54,996 nt of DNA from Vitrella brassicaformis (Eukaryota; Sar; Vitrellaceae). Below, piece by piece: positions 11,971 through 23,387 of the stretch (within the stretch, counting starts at the first letter, position 1; the number at the start of each line of letters is the position of its first letter). The position numbers and the translations under genes were made by a program. Under the pieces are notes generated by a model. The model saw only the letters and a list, made by a program, of their open reading frames with translations. It was not told where the DNA came from and searched no databases. The DNA lies in contig CDMY01000543.1 in assembly GCA_001179505.1 (NCBI GenBank), positions 1 through 54,996 on the forward strand, given 5' to 3'.

Positions 11971-13813
11971 ATGAAGCGTGGCTTCCTGTTGACAAAAGCC
12001 CAGCAGAGGGCCGCATCGACTCAGTCTGCCGAGGAATCAGTTAGTCCTGAGCCGAAACGAAAGGTACAACACACAATGACGTTCCTGAAATGCCCCTAAA
12101 TGACACAGTGCTCTGTCTGTGTTCACTCAGGCGAAGCCTCCTCCTCGTGTGTCTGCGGCCGTCAAACGGCACTATCCGCACCTCGAGCACGCCTGCGGCC
12201 GGCCACTTCTTCTGCTGCAAGCCTCCCTCGGCCCCTCGCTCTTCCTCACGCCCACCCCTGCCAAGGCCCGGTGTCTGGTCATCGACTGCGCCCACAGAAA
12301 CACCCGCCGTATGTGGGAAGCGGTTTCTCTCGAGGCGGCATACCAGTGGGGCATGGCTGCCAGGACTCTCGAGAAGATCGTCATCCGCTACCCAAAGCCA
12401 GCGGTTTCGCGGCGGGAGCGCAGCAATGCACCAATGTGGTGTATGGGCATGTGGGTGGCGATCCTAGAGGGGCATGCACACGGGCGGCAGCGGGCCGTCG
12501 CCGTGAAGAACAAGGCAGACAAGAAGGGCAAGGGCGAGATGGAGGCGACCGGCAGCAGCAGCAGCAGCAGCAGCAGCTCTCAAGCGGCGTCAGTGGCAGC
12601 TTGCGATGGGTCGCTGCGGGTGCTGGAGTTCGAGGCGGTGGACATGGGAGGGCCGCAGGAGTGGGAGAATGAGGACGACTACAATGTGCCATGCTCGGCC
12701 CCCTCTTCACAGCCCCTCCCTCCCAAGACTGATGGTGGTGTCCCTCCCCGCATCCTTCCCGTCCACCTGCCGGCCCTCACGGAGGTCCGCAACATGCCCG
12801 TCGAAGTCGCTGCTGTACGCATGGACCGCTCTTGGTGCGATCGATCGACACACTCCCACGAGAGTGAGGGATCAGGCGTCCCTGGTGTGTGTGTGTGTGT
12901 GTGTGTGTGCAGGCATACGCCTGGCATTCGAGTCTTCACCGTTGGCAGCCACCGCATCTACCCATCGGTCGAGCTGCTCTCGTGGGCGCGGACTAAGTCC
13001 CCGTTCCTGGAGCGCCACGTGGAGGAGCTCGCCCGCATCGTCCCCCGCGTCACCTATCAGGGCCGACCCGAACCACACCAGCCGGCCGCTACCGCCATGA
13101 CACGATCGACCTTCCCCCGAGCCGACTGCTTCCACCTAGCTGCCTATTCGCTGACGCGCTACACGATGCGCCGGGCGGTGTCCGTGGCGACGGCAATCGG
13201 CAAGACCTACATCCGCGTGTCTGGGGAGGAAGGGGAAGATGCGGCTCCCAGGGAATTGGCTGTCGAGTTCCTCAAGGCACTACAAGCAGCCCGGCTGAAC
13301 GAGGGCAGTGAGACGGCACTGGACGTCCACTATGCATTGTCGCTGGGCGGCGAGGACGTGGGATCCTTATGGGAGACGCATGCTGTCGAACTGTCCCCGA
13401 TCAGATGCCTGGAGCTGTGGATTACCGGTACGTACAGATACGTGGCTATGGAGAGGGTCCTGTGCATGTGTGTGGATGTGCGCCGCTCAGATACGTTTCC
13501 ACCGGGCGCCTGAGACAACGAGCGTCGGGCCTTCATCGAGACCGTCAGCAAGAACCTCCTGGCAATGCTCACGGCGTCCACCCGCCTCGGTGGCCATCGA
13601 GAGACGTACGTCCGCTTCTTCAGCCTCCGTGGAGATGTGCGTGACTATTTTGCGCGGCACCATCTGTCAGACGACTTCGACGAGACGCCTTACACATTCA
13701 CCTTTGATGGCACGTCCCTGAGCCTGCGCAGGCGCAGGTGGGGAAGCGAAGGAGGGAAGGGGAGGATGACTCATTGTCTTCATTGCCTCCTTTTGTGCAG
13801 GAGAGGCGTGTGA
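11971..13813 (+). CDS. Short divergent paralogue of the TLDc-tailed family, without TLDc domain
   Basis: Five exons in phase (11971-12063, 12131-12834, 12913-13427, 13515-13737, 13801-13813; TGA) give 515 residues. Homology to the N-terminal half of the large family is visible by eye: VIDCAHRNTRRMWEAVSLEA parallels VIDYSNRRQRTFWESMAPQT in copy B; WCMGMWVAILEGHAHGRQ parallels WCLGIVIGLVEGHVKGRQ; DGSLRVLEFEAVDM parallels EGSLQSLVFQGVVI; and LPALTEV parallels LPALTDV. A poly-Ser run (AGC repeats, 12553-12578) and a Lys-rich insert are private to this copy. The protein stops before the leucine-rich-like and VDPP/TLDc regions. The intron 12835-12912 ends in a long (GT)n-GCAG. Exon 4 uses the acceptor at 13513-13514, which removes an in-frame TGA. 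Function unknown; it could be a partner or competitor of the long forms (inference only). Confidence 0.8.
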
Positions 13814-14238
13814 TTGAGAGCCATTATTTGGTGCGTCCAGTGCATGCCCCGTGCTCGAGTCATGCCTGTCTGTCTGTCGGAGACGCATGGATACAAAAGG
13901 GATTGTCCCTGTCGATCTCTGGGCAATCCTATTGGCTCGCTGCACATCTAATGGGGCAAACGCAGAGGAAGAGTGTTTTGTCAGGCGGGTGATTGGATAC
14001 ATCGCATTTCGTGTTTGGTTTTTGATCAGCCCATCAATGAATGGTCCATCCATCACACACGCACAGTCGCCAGGCTCAGCAGATCCTCGCACTCGTCACA
14101 CCACTCACACACACGCCAACCATCGAAACCACCACTCCCACCAAGCAGCACCCAGACCGCTATTGGGGCTGTGTGGCTTCATGCGCTGCACATGGCAGAG
14201 CTTGGCGGCAATGGCGGCAAGGCACGAGTCACACACGT
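13814..14238. other. Convergent intergenic spacer
   Basis: A 425-bp region between the 3' end of the short paralogue and the 3' end of the BTB-DUSP gene. It holds CA-rich and CAC-repeat stretches (about 14056-14140) but no gene that I can support. Confidence 0.6.
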
Positions 14239-16410
14239 TCATGAAGCCGCTGTGTCTCTTCCTGTGGGACATTTGCTCCTAAGGCGCCACACCTGGGCAA
14301 GGTCGGTGTAGCCTGCAAAGAGAAACAATGCAAATGTGCCTTTCCATCTCTGACAAGTGTACCGGCTAGGTGGTCGGGAGGCATAGAGTCCTCAGGCACG
14401 GCCGGGACGGGCGGATCTGCAAATGCACACATTTAGTGTGTGTGTATGTGTGCGTGTTGGTCTCGGTGCCCGTGTGTGTGCTGTCCTCACTCACCGTAGA
14501 TATGCAGCCGCACCCTCTTGACGATCGGCCCGCCCCTGTGCATATAGGCAGGGGATGCACATCAGGGCGTGGCGTGTATTGGATATGCACGTGGCGTGAC
14601 GTACCCGTATCGCGTCACCCAGAAGCGCCAAATGGAGGAGTTGACACCGCTGCACACATATAGATGGTACACTGATACGTCTGAATGCCTGTGTCGGTAT
14701 CGATAGTCTGTCGAACACACGAGGCCACTGCGCAGACTGTCCTGTAAGGAGGGAGGACATGTGCACTGATGAGCTTCGTCTGCTCGCGTATCTGTGTGTG
14801 AGTGCTCCTACCTGTCCGTCGAAGAACACCTCATTGGTGATCCGGCCAGGCAGGGGGCCCCTGCACACATTCACACAGATATACGTGTCGGTCGGCCTAG
14901 TGTGAGGGCGTGTACCGACCTCCTTCTGACGAATGTCTTTCAGGTGTCAATCCACTGGTTGTCGACCAAATAGTAGCACTCCTGCACACACACGGTAAAC
15001 GCACACACACGCCACGCTAGAGTGTGTTGATGGATGTGTTCGTACGGCGTATGTCGTGTCGTATTCCTTGATAAACGAAATCTCGTCATTTCTCCTGCGG
15101 CGTATGAGTTGCTGCATTGCACAAGTAAAGACGCCACACACGCTTGGATAGACCCGTCGACTACGTCACGGGGCATGTGTCTGTGCCTACCTCTTCTGAG
15201 GGTGTGGTTTCGATGATGGCTGTCGGGGCGTCCTCTTCTTTGACACCAACACCGTACATGGCCGCATTGATGTTGAAGGCCTCCTGCTCTCGGGCGTCGG
15301 CCATCTTGAGGGCAGCAGCCATGCAGGCCGCAGACGCGCCGAGCCGCTTGCGGCGATAGAAGTCGACCATGCGGCCGATGTGGTCGGGCTGCACCACCTC
15401 CACTGCAAGTGAGGACCACTTGGTGTGTGTATGCATCGATGGACGGACACGACTACGTGTGTGCATGTGTGTGCATGTGGATGTGTGTGTATCGTGCTTA
15501 CAGATCGAAGCGATGGCTGAGGGCGATGTCGCCCATCTCGTCAAGGGTGGACTGCACGGTGGAGATGACCTGGCCACACACCTCCACTGAACGAACAGCA
15601 TCGCCTCCACTCATGGGCAGCAGGAAAGGCGTGACAGCCTGACGCGCACACACGCACACACACAGTCAGCTAACACAGTGAGTGCATCAGATGACCATTT
15701 CTACCCACCCGGATTTCTTCATCAATCTTTGCGCGCCGTCTCTGGGCGTCCCGCAGCTGCTCCTCCAGCCGGGCCTTCTCAGCGAGGACCCCCTTCATGA
15801 CGGCATCGACCGTCTCGGCGCCGCTGTGTGTGGCCGTCACCTGCAGCTCTTGCACGGCACTGCTGGAGGCCTCAGCGGCCGTCTTATCGAGCGTCGACAT
15901 CATCCACCTGACCCAAAAGTCAGGAGTTCCGGTGTAGTCCCGCTTGGCCGCGTCGTCGAGCAGGTGGTCGACCGACGCCGCCTTGCCCGCACTGCGAATG
16001 GTTTCGGCATCGAGTATGGCCTTGTGGATGGTCTTGAAGGCCTCCGGGTCCATGTCAAGGAACACCCGCTGCGCATCGTCCTTGACCAGCCGGCTGTCCC
16101 AGCTCCCCGACAAGGGCGCCGCCAGGGGAGTCCCCTCCACGCCATCCCCCTGCGTCATGTGCCGCCGCGACACGCTCATCAGATGGCCGCCCACATTCAG
16201 CAGCAGCACGTCGTTTGTCGCCTCGGAGGTCGCAGGCGGGTCCAATGCGCCGTGCCTCTGCCTCTCATGCAGGGCATCGTCGTCAGCCTGGCGGATCTGG
16301 GCACGCAGCTCGATGATGGCGTCGCTGATAGAGGTCACGGGATCTCCCAGCTTCGAGAAGATAGCATGCACGCTGAAGTCTTGAGTCGCCGACTCAGCCT
16401 GACCCTCCAT
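14239..16410 (-). CDS. BTB (T1/KCTD-like)-DUSP domain protein with in-frame TGA
   Basis: Exons: 16410-15709, 15638-15502, 15402-15191, 15111-15046, 14981-14920, 14860-14812, 14741-14719, 14649-14605, 14535-14495, 14416-14363, 14312-14239; about 487 residues. Residues about 75-180 form a T1-type BTB fold (VLLLNVGGHLMSVSRRHM, then RVFLDMDPEAFKTIHKAIL). A short coiled coil (KARLEEQLRDAQRRRAKIDE) follows. The later exons make a DUSP domain (domain in ubiquitin-specific proteases): FIKEYDTTYAECYYLVDNQW, GPLPGRITNEV, then WVTRYGGGPIVKRV. No USP catalytic Cys or His box follows. Two oddities: a TGA at 14942-14940 falls where the DUSP family has its conserved Trp (between QWIDT and KTFVRR), and exon 2 (exit phase 2) does not join in phase to exon 3. 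The gene may be a young pseudogene, or the assembly may contain errors. Start 16410 was chosen because an upstream frame is separated from it by a likely 5'UTR intron. Confidence 0.75.
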
Positions 16411-16689
16411 TGCCGCTGCACCTCCGTCCTGATCAGTTGCTGCAACTGCACGCAGCAAAGGAAACCAAGCAAAACGAAAATGGCCAGATCTGATCCATTG
16501 TCGGCCGCTCTGGCCTCTCGCACTTACCTCCAGTGCATTTGTTGCCCATATTGGCTTCGCACTCTCTTCCACTGCGAGCTTAGACAACGATCGGTCCGTT
16601 CTTCCGCCTGCGCTTGTGCTTCTCTCCCCAGACTCCATGTTTCTGCCGTCAGTGTCGATGCTGCAGCATAACCTCTCGTCAAACAGACG

Positions 16690-17392
16690 ATGAAGGCCTC
16701 CTTCTCGCCGTTGGTCATTGCTATCATCATGACGCGCTTCCTCAGTGGTCATGCAGCTGATGATGCCGGCTCTGAAGCGGTGTGCCCGAATCGGATGATG
16801 GGTGAGGACTCTCTGCGGCCATCGGAGTGTGCAGAAGAGGCGGCTGGCGATGCGATGGACAACCTGCGAGTGAGTGGGTCTGACGACAGGCGCGATGAGG
16901 GTGCGGGGGAGTTTCGGGCAAAGGAGGGGGGAGGGAAGGAGAAAGACAAAGATGCAATACCGCTGATCATTAAGGTGAGCTCTCTGAGGCAGACACATGC
17001 ACTCATTTCCTTCTGGATGGTGTGCTGTGGTGTGGTGTGGTATTTGTGTTTGCCCGTGTGTGTGTCATTCAGATAACAATGATCCTCACTGGCATTCTGA
17101 ATTTCATCCTGATGGTCGGCACGACCGTCAGTCTCATACAGAGCCTGTGAGTGATGGCCCTGGGCGGAGCAAGCCTTGTACAGGGAGAGTCATCGGCTTG
17201 CTGTGCTGTGAGCTCTGCTGTGCTGCTGTCGCCATCATGCCACTATGCGAGCAGTCGGTTTCTATTGGTCGGTTTGTCGGAAGCGTATCCGTCTTGTGTA
17301 CAATCGTGCGTTCATCTCATCCTGCTTGAGGGGGTGTGTAGTCCGTGTGTCTGTCTGTCTGTCTGTCTTTCTGTCTGTCTTGGTACAGCTGA
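16690..17392 (+). CDS. Small predicted secreted/membrane protein, unknown
   Basis: Exon 16690-16974 encodes an N-terminal signal peptide-like segment (MKASFSPLVIAIIMTRFLSG), then an acidic, Cys-poor linker. It joins in phase to 17073-17146, which encodes a hydrophobic helix (ITMILTGILNFILMVGTTVS). The 3' end is uncertain: the next acceptor at 17387-17388 gives an immediate TGA, while another near 17415 gives a few more residues. The result is about 120 residues with one transmembrane segment near the C-terminus. The gene is divergent from BTB-DUSP with 279 bp between start codons. No family recognised. Confidence 0.5.
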
Positions 17393-17643
17393 TGCTTCCT
17401 TCATGTGGTTGACAGACGTTTTCTTACTTCGTCTGGTTCATGCGAGTGTACGCGTAAGTGATGTGATGTGATGTGATGAAACAGACGTTTTGACTGCTGC
17501 ATCTGGAGACAGGATGCAGCACCTGAACACCCTGAAATGCTGCGCATCTTACAGCAGGGGGCTGGGTTTTTTCGTCATCATCGATGCACGATGGCCCTGG
17601 AGTCCATTGCAAAAACGGTGAGCCCTCGTAGATTGACTTCTGC
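17393..17643. other. Spacer with possible minor exons
   Basis: Includes GTGAT repeats (about 17457-17478) and a short open stretch (about 17513-17619) bounded by CAG and GTGAGC, which could be an upstream exon of the next gene. I could not join it in phase to anything. Confidence 0.3.
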
Positions 17644-20601
17644 ATGTATCCGGAGAAAGCTTTAAGACACCAGCGCGTCTCAGGCTGCACCTGCATGCAG
17701 AGGCCCACTGGTGCCCACAGGTGCCCACATGCGACCAGCTTCTTCAAAGTTGTCTTTTTCCCGTCGTTCTCGTTTGCAATGCGGTTCTCTCGTCGTTCTT
17801 CCCGGCCAAGCTCTCGCAGCTGCAGCGGCCAGGCGGCAATGGAGGCCGAGGACTCCCCTGTCACGGATGCCACTGAGTCCTGTTCATCGAGCAGGGGCCA
17901 GTCCTTCAGATCTCGGCTGAGACAGCAGGGGATCAATCATGCACCGATGCGGCCCAAGGGGGGGACGCCGGGCGTCCCGCCCCTCCACATCTACGTCTCA
18001 CAGCCGTCTTTCCATCCTCCTGGCGATTTGCAGCGGCATCCGCATATCAGCAGTCCACCGTTTGCTCATTCATCGCCTGTCCGACCGCCCATCGCAGCGG
18101 CCGCACCGTCTCGTGCCTCTGCCCCTGTGGCCCTCCCCCTCCCTCCTCCAGCCACTGGATGCCCGGCTGCTGCTGTCCCCGCGCACGCAACGGCCACCCC
18201 GTCCTTTGCCCCACAGGCGCCGGTGGGGCAATTCAGAGTGTCCCACCAGCAGCCCTCTTCGCCGCCTGGCTTCCCCTCCCCCAATGCCGCAGGCGCAGTG
18301 GTGCCGAACAAAGTGCTCATGAGTCCATGGAGGATGGCTCAGCCCTCGGCAGCAGCCTGTGCCGTCCCTGTGAGGCCTGAGAGGCAGCTGGGGCTGGGTG
18401 AGGGCCCGGGAAAGGACGACAGTGTCCTGAAGGAGCTCATGCAGAGAAAGGAGAAGGTGTTTGGCCATCTGCAGCAGCTCGCACAAGACTTCAGGTCGAC
18501 GCTGGACCGGAATCGGCGGGTCACTCCATCCCCCAGCAACCATTCGTTGTCTCTTTCCCTGACGGATCAGAACAGCTGTCTCTCCAAGATATCGTCGCTC
18601 GTGCTGCCCTCGAGACGGCAGATGTCCCCAGCACCAACACCAGCACCAATACCGACTCAGATCCATGCGACCACTCCTTCCTTTGAGTCGCCGGTTCTAA
18701 GGCGGAAGGTCACTCGAGACGTCGCTCTGGGCCCTGATGAGAAGGATCGACTTATGTTCTTGCTGGGGGAGAGGCGAAGCACAGAGACACAAACCGAAGT
18801 GGACGAGCCGGCTCGAAGAGACAGTTCAGAAGAGAGCTCGCAGGACGAAAGGACGTCATCGATGCTGTGGGAGGTGCGGCTGGCCGAGAAAGAGGCTGAA
18901 GTCGCCAAACAGCTGGTGGAATCTTCCCGATACCGGGAAGCGCTGGGGCAAGTTCAAATCGTGGTGAGAGATCTGATGAAGAGACTCGAGCAGGGGCTGC
19001 TAGCCGGAAACGAGGCTGACGTCAAATGGGACGCACTGGTGAGATCAATGGCATAGGTCTCTGCCCTTTATGTGTGCGTTTCTACATCCGCACTTTGCTG
19101 TCTTTTGGCCAGAATGAAATTCACCGCCAGCTGTCGTCCTTGGGTTTTGACGACCCAAACGCCCTCGAGAGGCTCGACGTGGACCTCAAGGCCCACATCC
19201 ACTCCCTCCTCTCGCAGAATGAGCGCCTCATCAAGGCCAAGATCGGCGCACAGCTTCTCCAAGTCTCATCTTCGCCAGACAGCCGCCCTCTTAAGAAGAG
19301 CCGCATCGTTGAAATGATGGAGGGCAAACCATCGAGAGAGATGCGAGCGCTCGAGCCGGCATGCGAGCCTTCCCCAGTGTGGCGAGAACAGGAAGCTCCC
19401 GCTCTCAATGCCCATGCAGATGTCCGCACTCAGCCCATGCAGCACACGGATGTCAGTCCATCGGCCCAAGCGCTTCTGAAGCCCAAGCCGTCCCCCGAGA
19501 TGCCGCCGGCTCCCTCTCCCCCTCCATGTCTCTCGCCAATGTCTCCGTCGAGCCCATGCCGACTGAGCCCCCCACTCCCGCCCAGCAGACGGCACGAGAC
19601 ACCACAGCCGAGGAACATTGAGAGACACAAGGAGGAAAATTATGGCGATCTGGTCCGCATGGCGACTTCCGCGCTTGAGGACTCGATCGCAGATGAGGAG
19701 AGGAAAGAGAAGATATGGGCGGCCGATTGCATTCTGGAGGAGCTGCACGCGTTGAGAAGGGACATGGACGACCTGCGGTCGATGCAGAGGATGGAGGAGG
19801 CCAGGAGGAGGGAAAGGCCTGGACACCAGACCGATACAGCTGCCGCGAGAGGAGGGATGGAGGATCTTTGGGCCTTAATGAGGCAGCACAACGATGAGGA
19901 GCAGCCGGAGTATTGGGAAGACCGACGCGTCAGCCCCGCTGACTCTGTCCACTCGCCTGTCTTCGGGCATCCCACACTGATGTCGCCTGTGTCTCGTGAA
20001 TCGTCAAGGGACGAAGGGAGAGCCGTCGAGACACACGAACAGCCACACAATTCGGTACGACTGGAAGAAAGAAAGCGACACGAGAAAGCGAAAAGCAATG
20101 TGTGTGTCTTGTTGCTGCAGCATGAAGACAGCTCACGGACCTCCAGTGTGTCGTCACCGCACCATCGGCAGCAAGAGGTAGACAACAAAGGAGACACACC
20201 CAAGCCTAGCTGCGAATGTGCGTGTGTGTCCCTCACCAGGTCTCCCGGCCCGTCTTTGCTGCCCCATTTTGTCCTCCCCCCATCAAGGCGTTACACTTGT
20301 ATCCGAGACGGGGCAGCAGCGCGTCACGTGTGGGCAAGATAGTCGCGGTCAACCGGCCGATGCCGCCACCGCTGTTCGACGTGCGGTGTTTGCTGGGTTG
20401 CAATGGCGAGAGGGGGGACCACCTGCAGGTGAGCTGGGTGGGGGAGGAAATATCTGCCTGTGTGTATGTTGGATTGTGTGTGTGTGTGTGTGGGTGGGTG
20501 TGGGTGTGTGGGTGTTGATGCAGGGGTCGTTTCTGCCTGCTCATGGCGATGCGATGGGTTCGTCCGAGGCGTGTGAGTGGACATTTCGAATGAGGGGATG
20601 A
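17644..20601 (+). CDS. Proline/serine-rich coiled-coil protein, unknown
   Basis: Five exons in phase (17644-19038, 19113-20054, 20121-20177, 20240-20428, 20524-20601; TGA) give up to 886 residues. The N-terminal third is low complexity (Pro, Ala, Ser). Then come alternating helical, charged segments with heptad character: KELMQRKEKVFGHLQQLAQD, VRLAEKEAEVAKQLVESSRY, EIHRQLSSLGF, and EERKEKIWAADCILEELHAL with RRDMDDLRSMQRMEEARRRE. A basic, Pro-rich C-terminus ends RPMPPPLFDVRCLLGCNGE. This is consistent with a structural or scaffold protein (cytoskeleton or centrosome-like), but I recognise no family. The start could instead be ATG 17779 or 17839, because the first 45 codons from 17644 are unlike the rest. 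Confidence 0.75.
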
Positions 20602-21163
20602 CGGGATGGTTGATGAGGTCATGTGTGTGAAAGCTGCCGAGGGGCAGCCCATCAATGGCGTGGTGTGGTGTGGCTTTGCGGGGTCGCTTATACCAACTGT
20701 GGCTTTGCAGACAGACAAGCAGCAATTCACACACACAGAGACAGTCACGCAAGGCATGTACTAAGCACGCCCGACTGAATGTGCGAAGCCGCCGTGAATG
20801 CTTATCAGCATCGAGTGCACTTGGTCGAGCTGCACAAGATGTCGACGCACATTCATGACATGGGCGGCTCGGTTGGTTGCCGTCCATCGATACGTTGCGC
20901 CCACACTAGTGCGTGCCAGGTGTGAGTGTCACGACCAGACTCGTCAAGAAACAACGCATCCTGGCAGCACCGTAACATCGCTCGCAAAATCCTATGTACA
21001 CATGCATGTATCGCAACTCGAGCCACAAGACGCGGGCGGGCTCCTTCTCAAGCACGTCCACGCACCCACACAACGCAATACAACACAATACAATGCAATG
21101 CACACATGTGAGTCGCTGCTACTCATGGCTACTGTCTTCTCCTTCTCTCGTCGATGTTATTTA
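20602..21163. other. Convergent intergenic spacer
   Basis: A 562-bp region between the 3' end of the coiled-coil gene and the 3' end of the BTB-TLDc gene. It holds an ACAATACAAC-type A-rich simple stretch around 21068-21102. No gene seen on either strand. Confidence 0.6.
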
Positions 21164-23387
21164 TCATTGCTCGTACTCGGTGTGCAGCACCTCCACGTCG
21201 TCAATCTGGAAGTGGTAGCTGCCTCCCAGCACCGCGTCGCCGTCAAACGTGTCAGACACAGCACCCTCGTACCCATCCGGCACCTGACAGACAGACAGAC
21301 ACCCATACACACACCATGCCAATAAATACCCTGTGTGGTGGCCTCCTTGCCTCCTTCCTTGTTGAGCTGCCTACGTCGTAGTGTGCGATGCCCTGCAGGC
21401 AGCTGCGGAGGTCCGTCGACTCATCCGCGCCGTCGCCCGCATTGGCCATCGTGTGTGCGAAGCGGAGGTACCCGTTGGTAAGTCGGTAGCTCTGGTGGAG
21501 CGCCTTGCCGATCACCTGCTTGACACATGGCGAATTCATTGACGGCATCCATCGTGTAAGATCTTCTCCTACCAGCTTGGCCTTGCCCATGTTAGCCGTG
21601 TCAAACGCGTCAGTGCCCGCCACCCACACACGGTGGCGGTTGGCGGCGATGGGAATCTTGGTGCAGCCCTCATCAAAATGACCTACACACACATACGCGC
21701 ACACACGCGATGCTATCGGTGCTGTGAAGCTTTGGCCGTGTGGCTGTTTCTGGATGGATGGATGGACCCACCTTCGAGTGAGAAGAAGAATACGGGGCAT
21801 TCGTAGGTGTTGACCGTCGTGGAGTCGGCCGGGGGCGTCAGACCGCCATCGACATGGCAGCCGAAGAGGTACTCGTCCTTGCGAATGATGAACGCGAGGC
21901 CCTTGGCGTCACCCACACACTCGAGCAGCTTGCTCAACGCCCAACCGTGCTCTCCACCTCTGCATCAGACACAGGCACACAACACGCATCAGTGTGACCA
22001 CTCCACCTGCTGCCCACTTTCCCCTTCTCTCTCGCTGCATGACCCATCTCACTCACGCACCTGTACAGAACTCTCACACTGGCCACCTTTTTGCTGTCGA
22101 CCATGCGGACCACATCCATGAGCTGCGATGCGGATGCCAGGCTGGAGGGGTTGGCCATGAGGGAGGCGCCCAGCTTGAGCATGGGCTCCAGCGTCATGCC
22201 GCAGCGCTCGACGACGAACTTGAGCGATCGGTTGAGGGGGCGGGGCGCGTGTGGGGGGTCGATGACGGTGCTGGGCGCGGACAGTCGCTGGCGGCGGGCG
22301 AAGTCGATGGCGCTCTGGAAATGCGATGGCGAGGTCTCAGTCACGTCGCCTACCCACCTGCAGGAGACACACACGGCACACAACACAATACAATACACCA
22401 AATGGACGGAATTGCCCCTCCCTCATTTGTTGCCTGCCTCCCTCTCCTCCGTTGTTCTCGTACGTGGTGTTGAATCGATGGTGCAGTGCCCGGTGAATGT
22501 TGGGCTGCGTCAGTGTGGCCTCGACCGTCGCACACAGGTGGGACCGCACCCTCACACACATGACCTCCCCCGTCCCACCCGTCGTGAGGTAGCCCCCTAT
22601 CGTCTCGTACAACTTGGTGACGGCCGCCGCGATGCGCTGCGTCTTCTTCAGGGCGCTCCTAAATGCATCGGCCGTGCTCTCCATGCCCGCATCCCTCGCC
22701 CACCGGAGGAACTGCCGCTCCTCCACCCCCTCCCCCGCATCCTCCCCCGCCGCCTCGGTCTCCATCTCCTCATCATCGTCAAGCACCAGCTTGTTGTCGA
22801 TCAGTGCCTCGTGGTAGAACCGGATGGACACATCCTCACTCTCGTCACCCGTCAGGTCGGTCACGAACCGCCCGTCGCCTTGCGCCATGGCGGCGCGGTC
22901 CTCCAACCACAAACCGAACGACGGACTGGCGTCCAGGAACGGCAGCGGGCGGCCGTCGGGTGTCGTCTGCTGGGCCTGAATGATCCGGGGGAGGGCGTCG
23001 GTGTGGCTGCAAACATAACAAGTAGTGACATAGAAAACGATGAGCCTCTCTCCACACCATTATGTGGACGTACCGGAGCAGCAGGATGGAGCAGTAGGTG
23101 TCGCGGATGCCGTCCATCTTCAATGCGTCGGCGCCAATGACCACCGTGCGCCCTCCAACGTTCACGTACATGTCCCCCGTCACCGCTTCAAGTGCGTTGT
23201 CGTCGAAGAGCGTGCCTCTGTGTCGGCCGATCTTGTCTGCGATGCCATCCACGACGCTCTTGACCTGGCTCATGCCGTCGGCTGATGAGGACGCTGCCGA
23301 ACGGGAGAGGGCCTCGCTGAGGGAGGAGGAGGCCTGCTGGGCGGTCTGGACAGAGGATTGCAGGATGCTGTTGAGTGATGACGCCAT
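21164..23387 (-). CDS. BTB-TLDc protein carrying the VDPP linker module
   Basis: Seven exons in phase: 23387-23074, 23006-22464, 22357-22061, 21959-21772, 21682-21573, 21515-21375, 21283-21164. They give 570 residues. After a Ser-rich coiled segment (SSSLSEALSRSAASSSADG) comes a T1-type BTB start (GDMYVNVGGRTVVIGADALK). An acidic linker (DDDEEMETEAAGEDAGEG) and a helical region follow. Exon 3 carries VIDPPHAPRPLNRSLKFVVE and a run ending SVRVLYR, the same module that precedes TLDc in the large family (VVDPPYAPRRLKAPL ... LLYK). The rest is a TLDc domain: LLECVGDAKGLAFIIRKDEY, LFGCHVDGG, YECPVFFFSLEG, and a final LGGSYHFQIDDVEVL. TLDc proteins elsewhere act in oxidation resistance and V-ATPase regulation; the role here is unknown. 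ATG 23387 was preferred over an upstream in-frame ATG (23465) for context. Confidence 0.88.

Noticed and set aside
14940-14942. UGA as reassigned tryptophan codon or selenocysteine
   Set aside because: TGA is the natural stop of TypA, RPS3, DUS1 and others here, and no selenocysteine insertion element was recognised. A local mutation, sequence error or very short intron is simpler.
15670-16998. A single long open frame of 442 codons as the true BTB-DUSP N-terminus
   Set aside because: The upstream part crosses a GTAAGT donor and a TGCAG acceptor, and its composition changes there. A 5'UTR intron with start at 16410 fits better.
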